Positions 51,829 through 61,650 are shown, numbered from the stretch's first letter. The stretch is 64,000 nucleotides of DNA from JAAYCI01 sp964370045 (GCA_964370045.1 CAYJGZ010000012.1:1-64000); one strand, 5' to 3'. Numbers and translations: made by a program. Notes: generated by a model from the letters alone, not told the origin.

Positions 51829-54492
51829 ATGAAATGGACCGAGCTTAACACTCTTAGAGAGATGTTTTTGAAGTTTTTTGAGAGCAAGGGGCATCTGCGC
51901 CTGCAAAGCTACCCCTTAGTGCCCAAGGAGGACAAGAGCCTTCTTTTGATAAACAGCGGCATGGCGCCCATGAAAAAATGGTTTTTGGGTACGGAGGAGC
52001 CGCCGTCTCACCGTGTGACCACCTGCCAAAAGTGCATACGCACGCCCGATATTGAGAGCGTGGGCATCACCGACAGGCACGGCACATTTTTTGAGATGCT
52101 GGGCAACTTCTCCTTTCAGAATTATTTCAAGAAGGAAGCCATCGCCTGGGCGTGGGAGTTTTTCACAAGCGCCGAGTGGCTGGACATACCTGCCGACAAG
52201 CTGCACATTTCGGTCTACCTTGAGGACGACGATGCGTACGACATCTGGACAAAGGAGATGAACGTATCCCCCTCGCACATGGTGCGCCTTGGCAAAAAAG
52301 ATAACTTTTGGGAGCACGGCAGCGGCCCATGTGGGCCTTGCAGTGAAATTCACTTTGACCGTGGCGAAAAGTACGGATGTGACAACCCCGACTGCAAGCC
52401 CGGGTGCGAGTGCGACCGCTTTATCGAGGTGTGGAACCTTGTTTTCACCGAGTTCGACTCGGACGGCGCAGGCAATTACTCCAAGCTGGCCAAGCCCAAT
52501 ATCGACACGGGCATGGGGCTTGAGCGGCTTGCGTGCGTGATGCAGGACGCAAAAAACCTTTTTGAGACGGACACGGTGCGCAGTATCCTCACGCAGGTGG
52601 AGAGCCTTTGCGGCAAAACCTACGGCGAGGACCGCCAGACGGACATCTCCATCAGGGTGGTCACCGACCACATCCGCTCCACCACCTTTATGGTAGGCGA
52701 CGGCGTTCTGCCCTCAAACGAGGGGCGTGGCTATGTGCTTCGCCGTCTTTTGCGCAGGGCGGCACGCCACGGGCGTATGCTGGGCATAAAGGGGCTGTTT
52801 TTGGCGCAGGTGTGCGATACCGTTGTTGCGCAAAACAGCACAGCCTACCCCGAGCTTTTGGAAAATGCCGCCTACATCAAAAAGACCATCTCTGCAGAGG
52901 AGGAGCGCTTTGCACGCACCATCGACGCAGGGCTGGAGCGGCTGAACGAGCTGATAGCCGCAATAAGCACCGAGGACGGCTCACAGAAAACGCTCAGCGG
53001 TGCGGAAGCGTTCCGCCTGCACGATACTTTCGGCTTCCCCCTCGACCTAACGCAGGAAATAGCGGCGGAGGCAGGCATTGCGGTGGACGTTGCGGCGTTT
53101 GACAAGGAGCTGCAAAAACAGCGTGAAAAAGCTCGCAAGGACAGAGCCTCACGGGACATTGCAGGCTGGGAGGCGGACCTTTTTGCGCCGGTAGATGCAG
53201 ACGCCACAAGCTTTTTGGGATATGAAACGCTCAGCGCAAAGACACAGGTTGTGGCGCTTTCGGATGGCACAGAGCTTGTGCAGGGCATCTCCACCGACGA
53301 CGGCGAAAAAGAGGGCATCCTTGTGGTGCTGAACCAAACGCCCTTTTACGCCGAGAGCGGCGGACAGGTGGCAGACACGGGCATTTTGCACAGCGACACC
53401 GCACGCCTTGCGGTGCTGGATGTCAAAAAGACCACCAAAGGCTTTTTTGTGCACGCTTGCACACTGCTAAGCGGCACGGTGCGCCTTGGCGATACGCTAA
53501 ACGCACAGGTGGACGAAAAAAAGCGCAAGGCCATCATGCGCAACCACACCAGCGCCCACCTTTTACAGCAAGCACTGCGGCAGGTGCTGGGCGAGCACGT
53601 GCACCAGGCGGGTAGCTACGTGGACAGCGAGCGTATGCGCTTTGACTTCACGCATTTTTCGGCGATGAGCGCAGAGGAAGTACAAAAAGTAGAGCAGGTT
53701 GTAAACGAGGTTATATTCGACGCAATGCCCGTCAGCTGTGCCACCATGCCCATAGAGCAGGCAAAGAGCATTGGGGCGGCGGCGCTGTTCGGGGAAAAAT
53801 ACGGCGATGTTGTGCGTGTTATAGATGTCTCCAAGTGGAGCATCGAGCTGTGCGGCGGCACTCACGTGCAAAACACCGCTCAGCTGGGGTGCTTTCGCAT
53901 ACTGTCCGAAAGCAGTGTTGCGGCAGGCGTTCGCCGCATAGAGAGCACCACAGGCTACGGTGTGTTGCAGCTTTTGGAGGAGCGTGAGGAGATGCTTCGC
54001 CTCATGGCAAAGAGCCTAAAGGTAAACGCGTATGCGGAGCTTCCCGCAAAGCTTACCGCCCTCAGCGCCGAGGTGAAAAAGCTGGAAAAAGAGCTTAGCA
54101 GTGTAAAAGATAAGGCCGCAAACGAGCTGGCCGGCGATTTGTTCAAAAGCCCAACCAACGTAAACGGCATAAATGTGTACACCGCCCTTTTGCCCAATAC
54201 AGATGCGGACGCACTGCGCAAAATGTGCGATTTGATACGCAACAACGACGAAAACGCAGTGGGTGCGCTCGTAGGGGAGCAGGAGGGCAAGATGAGCCTT
54301 GCTGTGTGCTGTGCCAAAAATGCCGTTGACAAGGGGCTGAAAGCAGGCGCACTTGTGAAGCAGATTGCCGCTGTTGCAGGCGGTAGCGGCGGCGGCCGCC
54401 CCGACTTTGCGATGGCGGGCATAAAAAATGCCGACAAGGCACAGGAGGCTCTTGATGCCACGGCGGAGATTGTGGCGGGTATGTTATCATAG
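51829..54492 (+). CDS. alaS: Alanyl-tRNA synthetase
   Basis: 887 residues, full length, from ATG 51829 (AAGGAGC upstream). Class II catalytic core with LINSGMAPMKKWFLG and the RVTTCQKCIRTPDIE region, a tRNA-recognition domain, then an editing domain with HTSAHLLQQAL (zinc HxxxH near 569) and the CGGTHV motif near 672. The C-terminal oligomerisation domain ends in GGSGGGRPDFAMAG. Cytoplasmic, essential. Confidence 0.97.
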   Translation: MKWTELNTLREMFLKFFESKGHLRLQSYPLVPKEDKSLLLINSGMAPMKKWFLGTEEPPSHRVTTCQKCIRTPDIESVGITDRHGTFFEMLGNFSFQNYFKKEAIAWAWEFFTSAEWLDIPADKLHISVYLEDDDAYDIWTKEMNVSPSHMVRLGKKDNFWEHGSGPCGPCSEIHFDRGEKYGCDNPDCKPGCECDRFIEVWNLVFTEFDSDGAGNYSKLAKPNIDTGMGLERLACVMQDAKNLFETDTVRSILTQVESLCGKTYGEDRQTDISIRVVTDHIRSTTFMVGDGVLPSNEGRGYVLRRLLRRAARHGRMLGIKGLFLAQVCDTVVAQNSTAYPELLENAAYIKKTISAEEERFARTIDAGLERLNELIAAISTEDGSQKTLSGAEAFRLHDTFGFPLDLTQEIAAEAGIAVDVAAFDKELQKQREKARKDRASRDIAGWEADLFAPVDADATSFLGYETLSAKTQVVALSDGTELVQGISTDDGEKEGILVVLNQTPFYAESGGQVADTGILHSDTARLAVLDVKKTTKGFFVHACTLLSGTVRLGDTLNAQVDEKKRKAIMRNHTSAHLLQQALRQVLGEHVHQAGSYVDSERMRFDFTHFSAMSAEEVQKVEQVVNEVIFDAMPVSCATMPIEQAKSIGAAALFGEKYGDVVRVIDVSKWSIELCGGTHVQNTAQLGCFRILSESSVAAGVRRIESTTGYGVLQLLEEREEMLRLMAKSLKVNAYAELPAKLTALSAEVKKLEKELSSVKDKAANELAGDLFKSPTNVNGINVYTALLPNTDADALRKMCDLIRNNDENAVGALVGEQEGKMSLAVCCAKNAVDKGLKAGALVKQIAAVAGGSGGGRPDFAMAGIKNADKAQEALDATAEIVAGMLS

Positions 54493-54527
54493 GCTTTTCA
54501 AAACAAAATATAAGCGAGGTGACACAC

Positions 54528-54872
54528 ATGAGCGGTGACTGCATTTTTTGCAACATAGCAAGCGGCAAGTTCGGCACTGCGTTTCTTTATGAGGACGAGC
54601 AGGTGGTGGCGTTTAAGGACATCGACCCACAAGCGCCCTTTCACGTTTTGATTGTGCCCAAAGCACACATACAAAGCGCCGCCTCGCTCACCCGGGAGCA
54701 GGGCGAGATGCTGGGCAAAATCTTTGCGCTTGCGGCTACGCTGTGTGAGCAAAACGGCTACAAGAACGGCTATCGCATCGTCACAAACATAGGCGAAGAG
54801 GGCGGACAAAGTGTGCCGCACCTGCATTTTCACATACTGGCAGGCAGGGCGCTCGGCTGGCCGCCGGGGTAG
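54528..54872 (+). CDS. HIT-family nucleotide-binding hydrolase
   Basis: 114 residues from ATG 54528 (GAGGTG six bases upstream; a GTG nine bases earlier overlaps it). Zinc-type N-terminus CIFCNIASG, DIDPQAPFHVLIVPK, and the histidine triad HLHFHIL near the end. HinT-like enzymes hydrolyse adenosine 5'-phosphoramidates and aminoacyl adenylates, which fits its place beside alaS. Confidence 0.92.
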   Translation: MSGDCIFCNIASGKFGTAFLYEDEQVVAFKDIDPQAPFHVLIVPKAHIQSAASLTREQGEMLGKIFALAATLCEQNGYKNGYRIVTNIGEEGGQSVPHLHFHILAGRALGWPPG

Positions 54873-54875
54873 CTT

Positions 54876-54938
54876 GTACAGAAAGTGGACATGTAGCGTT
54901 GATTTGGCGAGATACGCTACACCGCTTTTGTTTGTACC
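54876..54938 (+). repeat. Dispersed repeat A, copy 7 (shortened)
   Basis: GTACAGAAAGTGGACATGTAGCGTTGATTTGG in two adjoining parts, then CTACACCGCTTTTGTTTGTAC. Both ends are related to copy 6, but the central hairpin is missing. Confidence 0.65.
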
Positions 54939-54984
54939 TGCTCACGCAGGGGCATACAGCAAAGCACATTAGGGGGAGTTTCAG

Positions 54985-55521
54985 GTGGGAAGTACATATA
55001 CTTTACAAGTGGCAGGGCTAAAGCGAGAGCTTGCTGTTTGCAAGCTTAATGAGGAGGTCTCCATTGCGGGATTTGTCATGTTCGGGGATGTGGAATTAAC
55101 CATAGCATGTGCAAAAGCTCTTTTGGACATAGTGCCCGACTTCGATGTCATCCTCACCGCCGAGGCCAAGGCCATTCCTTTGGCTTACGAGATGAGTCGT
55201 CAGTGCGGCAAAAAATATATACCTGCCCGTAAGGGCAAAAAGCTTTACATGCAAAACCCCGTGCAGGTGTCTGTGAAAACAATCACCACCGAGGCCGAGC
55301 AGAGCCTTTGCATTGATGGGCCGGACCTTGAGTACATGAACGGCAAAAACATCCTAATTGTGGATGATGTCATCAGCAGTGGTGGTGCATTGAAAGCGAT
55401 GCAGGCACTTGCCGCAAAAAGCGGCGGCGTGGTTGTTGCGTGTGCGGCTGTTTTGGCGGAGGGGGACGCCGCCAAACGTGACGATATTTTGTTTCTCGCC
55501 CCCCTACCCCTCATAACCTAA
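54985..55521 (+). CDS. Phosphoribosyltransferase, adenine/xanthine PRT-like
   Basis: 178 residues from a GTG at 54985 with GGGGGAG upstream. Type I PRT: PRPP-binding NILIVDDVISSGGAL near 116-130, and substrate-side IPLAYEMSRQCGKKYIPARK. It probably salvages a purine base with PRPP. Adenine and xanthine are both possible; sequence alone does not decide. It follows the HIT gene and ends 4 bp before comEC. Confidence 0.82.
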   Translation: MGSTYTLQVAGLKRELAVCKLNEEVSIAGFVMFGDVELTIACAKALLDIVPDFDVILTAEAKAIPLAYEMSRQCGKKYIPARKGKKLYMQNPVQVSVKTITTEAEQSLCIDGPDLEYMNGKNILIVDDVISSGGALKAMQALAAKSGGVVVACAAVLAEGDAAKRDDILFLAPLPLIT

Positions 55522-55525
55522 AATT

Positions 55526-57613
55526 ATGAGGCGGCCGCTCGCACTTTTTGCGCTGGTATTTTTCTTTGCCGCACTTATTGCCATGCGTTTACCCCTTGAT
55601 TTATTGTGGGTTTTCGCATTGTTTTGTGCGGCATTTTTCTTGTGTGCGGTGCTGTTTTTCAAAAAACGCATCAGAATAATTTGTGCGATTGTATCGGCGG
55701 CTCTCTGCGTTTGTTTTGGGTATTTCGGATTATACACGTATCTTTTTGTACAGCCTGTTTCACAACTTTCGGACACATACTCGGCCATCACCGCACGTGT
55801 GGTGGAGCTGTCCTTTCCCTCCGACAATTCAGACGATACCATTCACGCCACCGTAGAGGTACTTTCCTGCTATCCGCAGGATGTGAGCGGCTTTCGAGTG
55901 AGGCTTTACGATATTCCCGCATTCGAGCTTGGGGATGTAGTGTCCATGCAGGTCGCTTTTGAGCCGTTTTCCACCCGCTCAAGCGAAGAGTACAACTACA
56001 CAAACGGCTTTTATGTTGCGGCACGTGCCGTTTCGGATGTGCGGTATGTGCAAAGCAGCCACACCGCCGAAACACAGCTGCGCAGCTTGCAATATGACGC
56101 AAGCGCAAATATTATGCAAAAGCTACCGCTGCGCCTTTCCTCGCTTGCCGCCGCCATGAGCGTGGGCGACAGGCGTTTCATATTCGACAGCGCTCAAAAT
56201 GCCTATCGCAGTGCAGGTATATCTCACCTGCTGGTGGTCTCAGGGTTGCACCTGTCGCTCCTGTCCTCGTTTTTGTTTCCGCTTCTCTCTTCGCTCACAA
56301 AAAGGCGCAGGACAGCCGCCGTTTTGTGCATAGCTTTCACGCTGTTTTTTGTGGCGTTCACAGGCTTTACACCCTCTATTATTCGCAGTGGTGTTGTTTT
56401 TATATTCCTCTACGCCTCTTTGCTTTTTTCACGCAGGGCGGATAGCTTTACGTCCATGGGCATAGCTGTGCTTTTGTTGCTGCTGTTCAACCCCTACGCC
56501 GCCGCAGATGTCGGGCTTCAGCTTTCCTTTGCGTGCACGCTGGGCGCTATTCTTTCGGGAAATATCTTCAGCCGCCTGCACGCAGAGCGCAAAGCCTCCA
56601 AAACACCCTCACTTTTGCGCAGTATCGCACACAAAGCGCTTCGCAGTGTGTTTAGTTCCTGCTGTATCCTGCTTGCCACTCTGCCCGTTCTCATCAGCTC
56701 GGGGCTATCGCTCTCACTTTTAAGCATTCCCGTAAATATCATCGCTATACCGCTACTTACTCCCATTGTTGTGTGCGGCTTTATCATGGCCATCCCCTCC
56801 TTTGTTCCACTGCTGGGGTGGCTCACCCTGCCCGCCTCGCTAATCTGCGGCGCTCTGCTCTCCTTCCTCGAAAGCATCACAGGCCTTGTTAGCGACATGC
56901 CGCTCACCTCCATACACCTTGAGGGCACTTTTGGCCTTGTGTGTACGCTATGCGTTTACCTTTTGATATATGCGGCGGTGCGTACGGGTAAAATCCGTCA
57001 GGGAATCATCATGGCGGCCGTTTTGCTCGTCACAGCTTTGGGGCTTCACTTTGCGCTCAGCCGCTCCACCGTGCGCATGTCGCTTGTCGGCTCGGGCACT
57101 TCCTCCTCACTTGTCATCACACAAAACGCACAGAGCATCATTTTATATCGTGGGCTATACAGCCTTGATGACATTCTGTACGCAATGGAAACACACGGCA
57201 GTAGCGAATGTGTTTTGCTTATAGACATGCTGAAAGAACCGCAGGCAAGCTCCTATGAAAACTTGATTTTCCCCGAAAGCTCCCTCCTGCTTTTTGAGGA
57301 CATCCCCTACCGCACAGTGCTTCAGCCCACCGAGTCGGTTCAGCTCCACCTGCTAAGGCAGGAGGAGGGCGGCGCTGTGTGTGTGGATGTAAACGGCTAC
57401 AAGCTACTCGTGGGCAACGGCAGGCTAAACTTAGAATATTACACACCTGTGGATGTTTTAATCCCCGGCATCTCCGAAATAAACGCCGAATACACCACGC
57501 TTCTCACAAACGGCTCTGTGCCAAGCTGGGTTACGGATACCTCCTCTGTCATTTACGGACAGGGCGAGGCGATGCTTTGGATTCGGCCGGGCAGAAGTGT
57601 TGTGTTACTTTAG
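55526..57613 (+). CDS. comEC: ComEC/Rec2-type DNA uptake channel with atypical C-terminus
   Basis: 695 residues; the start at ATG 55526 has no clear ribosome site and may depend on the upstream gene ending 4 bp before. N-terminal membrane segments and a DUF4131-like soluble part (1-190), then the Competence domain with VSGLHLSLLSSFLFPLL near 237 and GFTPSIIRSGVVFIF near 282, about ten membrane segments. The C-terminal 190 residues occupy the place of the metallo-beta-lactamase domain but lack its HxHxDH metal motif. It should carry single-stranded DNA inward if a competence system exists. No comEA or comF here. Confidence 0.88.
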   Translation: MRRPLALFALVFFFAALIAMRLPLDLLWVFALFCAAFFLCAVLFFKKRIRIICAIVSAALCVCFGYFGLYTYLFVQPVSQLSDTYSAITARVVELSFPSDNSDDTIHATVEVLSCYPQDVSGFRVRLYDIPAFELGDVVSMQVAFEPFSTRSSEEYNYTNGFYVAARAVSDVRYVQSSHTAETQLRSLQYDASANIMQKLPLRLSSLAAAMSVGDRRFIFDSAQNAYRSAGISHLLVVSGLHLSLLSSFLFPLLSSLTKRRRTAAVLCIAFTLFFVAFTGFTPSIIRSGVVFIFLYASLLFSRRADSFTSMGIAVLLLLLFNPYAAADVGLQLSFACTLGAILSGNIFSRLHAERKASKTPSLLRSIAHKALRSVFSSCCILLATLPVLISSGLSLSLLSIPVNIIAIPLLTPIVVCGFIMAIPSFVPLLGWLTLPASLICGALLSFLESITGLVSDMPLTSIHLEGTFGLVCTLCVYLLIYAAVRTGKIRQGIIMAAVLLVTALGLHFALSRSTVRMSLVGSGTSSSLVITQNAQSIILYRGLYSLDDILYAMETHGSSECVLLIDMLKEPQASSYENLIFPESSLLLFEDIPYRTVLQPTESVQLHLLRQEEGGAVCVDVNGYKLLVGNGRLNLEYYTPVDVLIPGISEINAEYTTLLTNGSVPSWVTDTSSVIYGQGEAMLWIRPGRSVVLL

Positions 57614-57685
57614 GGCTATACAAAACACCCCAAAAAGCTTACATATTTTTAGCACTTAATTTAAGTGAGGTTTTTGACAAAAACT

Positions 57686-58723
57686 ATGATAAACAAACTA
57701 AAAACAGCCCTACAAAACAGCCCTGACACAAGCGTTTTTTACTTTGCTTGCACGGACGAAGCGCCGCTTGAGGAGGCTGTATCCCAGCTTAAAGAAGCGC
57801 TGTACGACGCCGCATCTTATGATGAGCCGATACGCTTTGAGGGGCAAAACATAAATTTCGGCGAGGTTATCACCGCCTGTGGCACGCCCTCATTTTTGGG
57901 TGAAAAGCGCATTGTGTACATTCACCACCTCTCCCCCTCCTCCCTAAAGGATGCGGACGTAAAGGAACTTTGCGAGCTGTTCGGCGAGGTTTTGAGCGCC
58001 GTGCTCATAATAAGCGCACTTTACAAGGACAAAAAGACCGCCACCTCAAAAAAGGCAAAGACGCTCTTTTCCGCCGCCGAAAACGTAGGCTATGCCGCCC
58101 TGCTCACCCCCTTTACCGCACGGGATAACACGCTGTTTGCGCAGGGTGTTGCGCAGTCGCTCGGCGCAAGCTTTGCGCCAAAAGCGGCGGACATGCTGAT
58201 AAGCCGAGTGGGACAAAACAGGCTGATGCTTCGCCATGAAACCGAAAAGCTTGCCGCCGCATGTGGATACGCTGAAATCACCACAGAGCTTGTGCAGAGC
58301 ATGTCTTGCCACAATATTGAGGCGGATGTGTTCGAGCTTGCACGCTTAATATGCGATGCACGGCGTAGCGATGCGCAAAAAAAGCTTGCGTCGCTTTTGG
58401 AATTGCGTCAGGAGCCTGTGGCGATTTCGGCGGCGCTGGCGACAAACTTTACCGATATGTACCGCACGGCTTTAGCCGCAAAAGCAGGGCGCAAAAACGC
58501 ACAGCTTGCAAAGGACTTTGGCTATTCGGGCGGCGAGTGGCGCTTGCAAAAGGCGGCGCAAAACGCCCGACGTTACACATATGGCAACTTGAAAAGATGT
58601 GTTTTAACACTGCACAAGCTGGATATGACACTAAAGAGCAGCGCCGTTTCGGACAAGGGTGTGTTTTTGCAGGCGGCGGTGTGCGAGCTTATTGCGCTGG
58701 GGGAAAGCGGATGGAAAAGCTGA
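57686..58723 (+). CDS. holA: DNA polymerase III delta subunit
   Basis: 345 residues from ATG 57686; a TTG at 57674 is an alternative because GAGG (57667-57670) is closer to it. Recognised from the overall pattern: FYFACTDEAPLEEAV N-terminal AAA+ start, FLGEKRIVYIHHL, and C-terminal YGNLKRCVLTLHKLDMTLKSS matching the helical collar. Opens the sliding clamp within the clamp loader. Its last 13 bases overlap the following gene. comEC-holA order is common in bacteria. Confidence 0.88.
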   Translation: MINKLKTALQNSPDTSVFYFACTDEAPLEEAVSQLKEALYDAASYDEPIRFEGQNINFGEVITACGTPSFLGEKRIVYIHHLSPSSLKDADVKELCELFGEVLSAVLIISALYKDKKTATSKKAKTLFSAAENVGYAALLTPFTARDNTLFAQGVAQSLGASFAPKAADMLISRVGQNRLMLRHETEKLAAACGYAEITTELVQSMSCHNIEADVFELARLICDARRSDAQKKLASLLELRQEPVAISAALATNFTDMYRTALAAKAGRKNAQLAKDFGYSGGEWRLQKAAQNARRYTYGNLKRCVLTLHKLDMTLKSSAVSDKGVFLQAAVCELIALGESGWKS

Positions 58724-60108
58724 GTGTTCGGGAGGTTGTAATAGTGGAGGGCCGCTACGACGCAGGTGTCGTGGCGGGTGTTATCGACGGCCTCATAGTG
58801 ACAACGGACGGCTTCGGTGTGTTCTCAAACGAGGAGAAAAAGGAGCTTATCCGCCGCCTTGGCGCAAGGCGTGGGCTGCTCATTTTGACAGATTCGGATG
58901 CGGCAGGCTTTAAGATACGCAATTACATACAAAAAATAGCGGGCGACTGCCGCATTCTCAACGCATACATCCCCGCCTTACAGGGCAAGGAACACAGAAA
59001 GTCCGCCCCCTCAAAGGAGGGAACGCTCGGCGTGGAGGGGCTGTCCCCACGCATCATTTTGGATGCGCTTCAAAACGCAGGGGTGTGCGCCGCACAAAGC
59101 CCCGACCCAAAACAGCGCATCACCCCCACCGACCTTTACGAGCTGGGGCTTTCGGGCACAGGCGGCAGTGCCCAACGACGCAGGGAGTTTTTGCAAAGCA
59201 TCGGCCTGCCCCCTCGCCTGTCCAAAACCGCAATGTGCGAGGTGCTTAGCTGTCTGTACGGGCGCACTGCGGTGTATGAAAAGCTTTCCTGCCCACTGCC
59301 TAATTTTGAGGAGGCCACGCAAAAAACGCTCCCAAGCAAAGCACCTTTCACACAGCCGAAAAGTGATGACACACCAAAAACACATGCCCACACAAACACA
59401 AACGCAGTACCCCAAAAGCCGATGTTGTTTTGGGACTTTCACGGCACACTCACCCACCCCGATATCAACTGGTTTGATGCCGCAATAGACGCCGCCGCAG
59501 AGGTCATCCCCGGGTATGTGCTCACCATTGAGACACTGACACGCTATTTCGGCGGCACCTGCCTGCCGTGGTTCAGCGTGGCGGATAGAGACACCCGTCA
59601 TCTTTTGGGCGAGGGCGCATGGTGGCGCTACTGCAATGAGCAGTTTTGCGCCATGTTTTTACAGTGTGGCTTTGCGCCCGAGCACGCCCTGCTCATCGCA
59701 TCAAAAATGCGAGAAAAAATACTACAGCCGCACCGCTACACGCTGTACGACGACGCACTGCCCACACTAAAGGAGCTTTGCCGCAGAGGCTACCAAAGCC
59801 ACATACTCAGCAACAACTTCCCCGAGCTTGAGCAGATTGTCACAGCGCTGGGTATGCGCCCTTATATGGGGCAGGTGCTCGTGTCGGGGCTGATAGGCTA
59901 CGAAAAGCCACGAGCGGAAATTTTCGCGCTCGCAAAGTCGCTCTCCCAAAAGGAACAGCCCGTGTGGATGATAGGCGACAACCCCCGTGACGACATACAG
60001 GGCGCCGCACAGCATGGCTTTGTCACCGTATGCCCCCACGGCGTTCCTGCGGAGCACGCCCACCACAATATTCAAAATTTGGGCGATATACTGGAGCTTT
60101 TGCCATAA
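58711..60108 (+). CDS. RNase M5 (TOPRIM) fused to a HAD-family hydrolase
   Basis: 465 residues from ATG 58711, inside the end of holA, with GGGGGAAAG just upstream. Residues 1 to about 190 match ribonuclease M5: VIVEGRYDAG with the catalytic Glu13, and LTDSDAAG with Asp61 and Asp63, followed by the helical region that binds 5S precursor RNA. A polar Pro/Lys/Thr/His-rich linker (about 200-236) leads to a HAD domain (238-465). This has motif I DFHGTL (Asp242; His244 replaces the usual second Asp), LSNN, YEKPRAEIF and motif IV GDNPRDD. RNase M5 alone is about 180-190 residues. No stop or start codon separates the parts. Role of the HAD part unknown. Confidence 0.88.
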   Translation: MEKLSVREVVIVEGRYDAGVVAGVIDGLIVTTDGFGVFSNEEKKELIRRLGARRGLLILTDSDAAGFKIRNYIQKIAGDCRILNAYIPALQGKEHRKSAPSKEGTLGVEGLSPRIILDALQNAGVCAAQSPDPKQRITPTDLYELGLSGTGGSAQRRREFLQSIGLPPRLSKTAMCEVLSCLYGRTAVYEKLSCPLPNFEEATQKTLPSKAPFTQPKSDDTPKTHAHTNTNAVPQKPMLFWDFHGTLTHPDINWFDAAIDAAAEVIPGYVLTIETLTRYFGGTCLPWFSVADRDTRHLLGEGAWWRYCNEQFCAMFLQCGFAPEHALLIASKMREKILQPHRYTLYDDALPTLKELCRRGYQSHILSNNFPELEQIVTALGMRPYMGQVLVSGLIGYEKPRAEIFALAKSLSQKEQPVWMIGDNPRDDIQGAAQHGFVTVCPHGVPAEHAHHNIQNLGDILELLP

Positions 60109-60192
60109 CAAAACTATTGCACTGCAAGAACTTTAAGTTTTTCTTCTTTTATTTACTTCACCATATAATAAAAACCCAAGGGGCAAATATCT

Positions 60193-60864
60193 ATGAAACG
60201 ACTAAAAGTAATCGCATGTGAGGTTGCATTTCGAGAGCTGTGCTTTTGTGCCGCTCAGGCTGACACTGTCGTCGACTTCACCTTTATGCCGAGAAAGCTT
60301 CACATCGTCGGAGCTGCAAAAATGCAAGAGATACTGCAGGGTGAAATTGACAAGGTGGATGCTGAAAAATATGATGCGATATTGCTTGCGTATGGGCTGT
60401 GCGGTAATGGCATAGTTGGGCTTTGCTCCCCACTGCCGATTGTCGTTCCCAAAGTGCGTGACTGCATATCTTTTTTCTTGGGCTCGCAACAAAAATATGA
60501 TGCTTTTTTGAAAGAACATCCAAAAGCATTTTTCTTCACATCGGGCTGGATTGAGCGTGAAATGAATTTTGGTGGCGGAAATATTTTGGACAATTTCGCA
60601 AAAATGCCGGACAAATACAAATCAATGATTGATGAGTTTGTGTTTATCAACACCAATGTGGGAAACACCAAGGATTATCGAGAAAAAATACGTACACAAG
60701 CCGAAAGTATCGCTTGGACACCCATAGAAATCGAGGGTGACAATTCACTGTTATTTAGGTTTCTAAATGGGAATTGGAGCGAAAATGAATTTGCGGTAAT
60801 TCCGCCAAATCATCGAATTGTTTCATCGGATAATGAAAATATTATCGGTTATGTAAGTAACTGA
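60193..60864 (+). CDS. DUF1638 family protein
   Basis: 223 residues from ATG 60193 (AAGGGGC upstream). Begins KVIACEVAFRELCF and contains LLAYGLCGNGIVGL and FTSGWIER, which match the DUF1638 family often linked to corrinoid or methyltransferase systems. Several cysteines in the first 80 residues could bind a metal. No catalytic function established, and no corrinoid genes are nearby. Cytoplasmic by composition. Confidence 0.8.
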   Translation: MKRLKVIACEVAFRELCFCAAQADTVVDFTFMPRKLHIVGAAKMQEILQGEIDKVDAEKYDAILLAYGLCGNGIVGLCSPLPIVVPKVRDCISFFLGSQQKYDAFLKEHPKAFFFTSGWIEREMNFGGGNILDNFAKMPDKYKSMIDEFVFINTNVGNTKDYREKIRTQAESIAWTPIEIEGDNSLLFRFLNGNWSENEFAVIPPNHRIVSSDNENIIGYVSN

Positions 60865-60944
60865 TAGTCGCAAATAAGTTAGTATATTGTTTTGAGCAGT
60901 CCGGTGCTAAATAGTGCGTACGTTATCCCTTGCAACACAGAAAA

Positions 60945-60992
60945 AGCGAGCAGGTGTGGAAAAGCCGTCCACATCCGCTCGCTATTTTTTTA
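60945..60992. terminator. Intrinsic terminator
   Basis: AGCGAGCAGGTGTGGA ... TCCACATCCGCTCGCT with a T-run after it, between the convergent DUF1638 and DUF308 genes. Confidence 0.85.
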
Positions 60993-61017
60993 TCATTGCT
61001 ACGCCACTATCATCGCT

Positions 61018-61650
61018 CTATCGCCTTTTTTTCTCCTCTTCGGATATTACCTGACCCGTAACGGGGTCCTCTATAATATCAAGCGGTCTGCCATCATGCC
61101 TTGCTTTCGCCTGCGCTCCTTTGCGCTGAAACATCACCAAAAGCAGTATGGCGAGGTTCAACAGCCCATCCACAATAAGCACAATGCCAAAGTAAATGGC
61201 CAGTGCGCCATCACCGAATATATCCATAATTAAAATCAGGCCCAGTGTTGTGGTGGCAAGCGCCAGCATCAACACCACCCACCAATAGACAAAGCCTATT
61301 TTGCGTAGGTCAAAGGCGTGTTGTAGCTTAATCATGCCGCCGTATATTATCGCAAAGCCCAAAATTACGGGTAGTAGTTCTGTTAGCACATCCGGCTTTG
61401 CAATGGCGTAAACGCCCACCGTAATCAGCGTAACACCCAGCGCAAGGTCATTGCTTAAAAAAGAGTAGGTTTTGTCCCGCATGAAATAGGACACAAAGCG
61501 AATAATGCCCAAAACAACACCCACCCCACCCAAAAGGTAGCAGGTTATGAGCTGTGACTGTACCGGTGCTAATAGCAAAAACAAACCTAAAATAATATAG
61601 CTCGCCGATAAAACCGAAAACGTAAGAGTATTTTGTTTATTGTTTTGCAC
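61018..61650 (-). CDS. DUF308/HdeD-like membrane protein
   Basis: 210 residues from a GTG at 61650, with GGAGGAG six bases upstream; ATGs further up are not matched by a site. Six hydrophobic segments, in two similar triplets (about 9-55 and 62-110, then 115-175), as in HdeD/DUF308 proteins, and a cytosolic charged tail. HdeD of E. coli is linked to acid resistance, but function in Firmicutes is not known. Confidence 0.8.
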   Translation of the reverse strand: MQNNKQNTLTFSVLSASYIILGLFLLLAPVQSQLITCYLLGGVGVVLGIIRFVSYFMRDKTYSFLSNDLALGVTLITVGVYAIAKPDVLTELLPVILGFAIIYGGMIKLQHAFDLRKIGFVYWWVVLMLALATTTLGLILIMDIFGDGALAIYFGIVLIVDGLLNLAILLLVMFQRKGAQAKARHDGRPLDIIEDPVTGQVISEEEKKRR

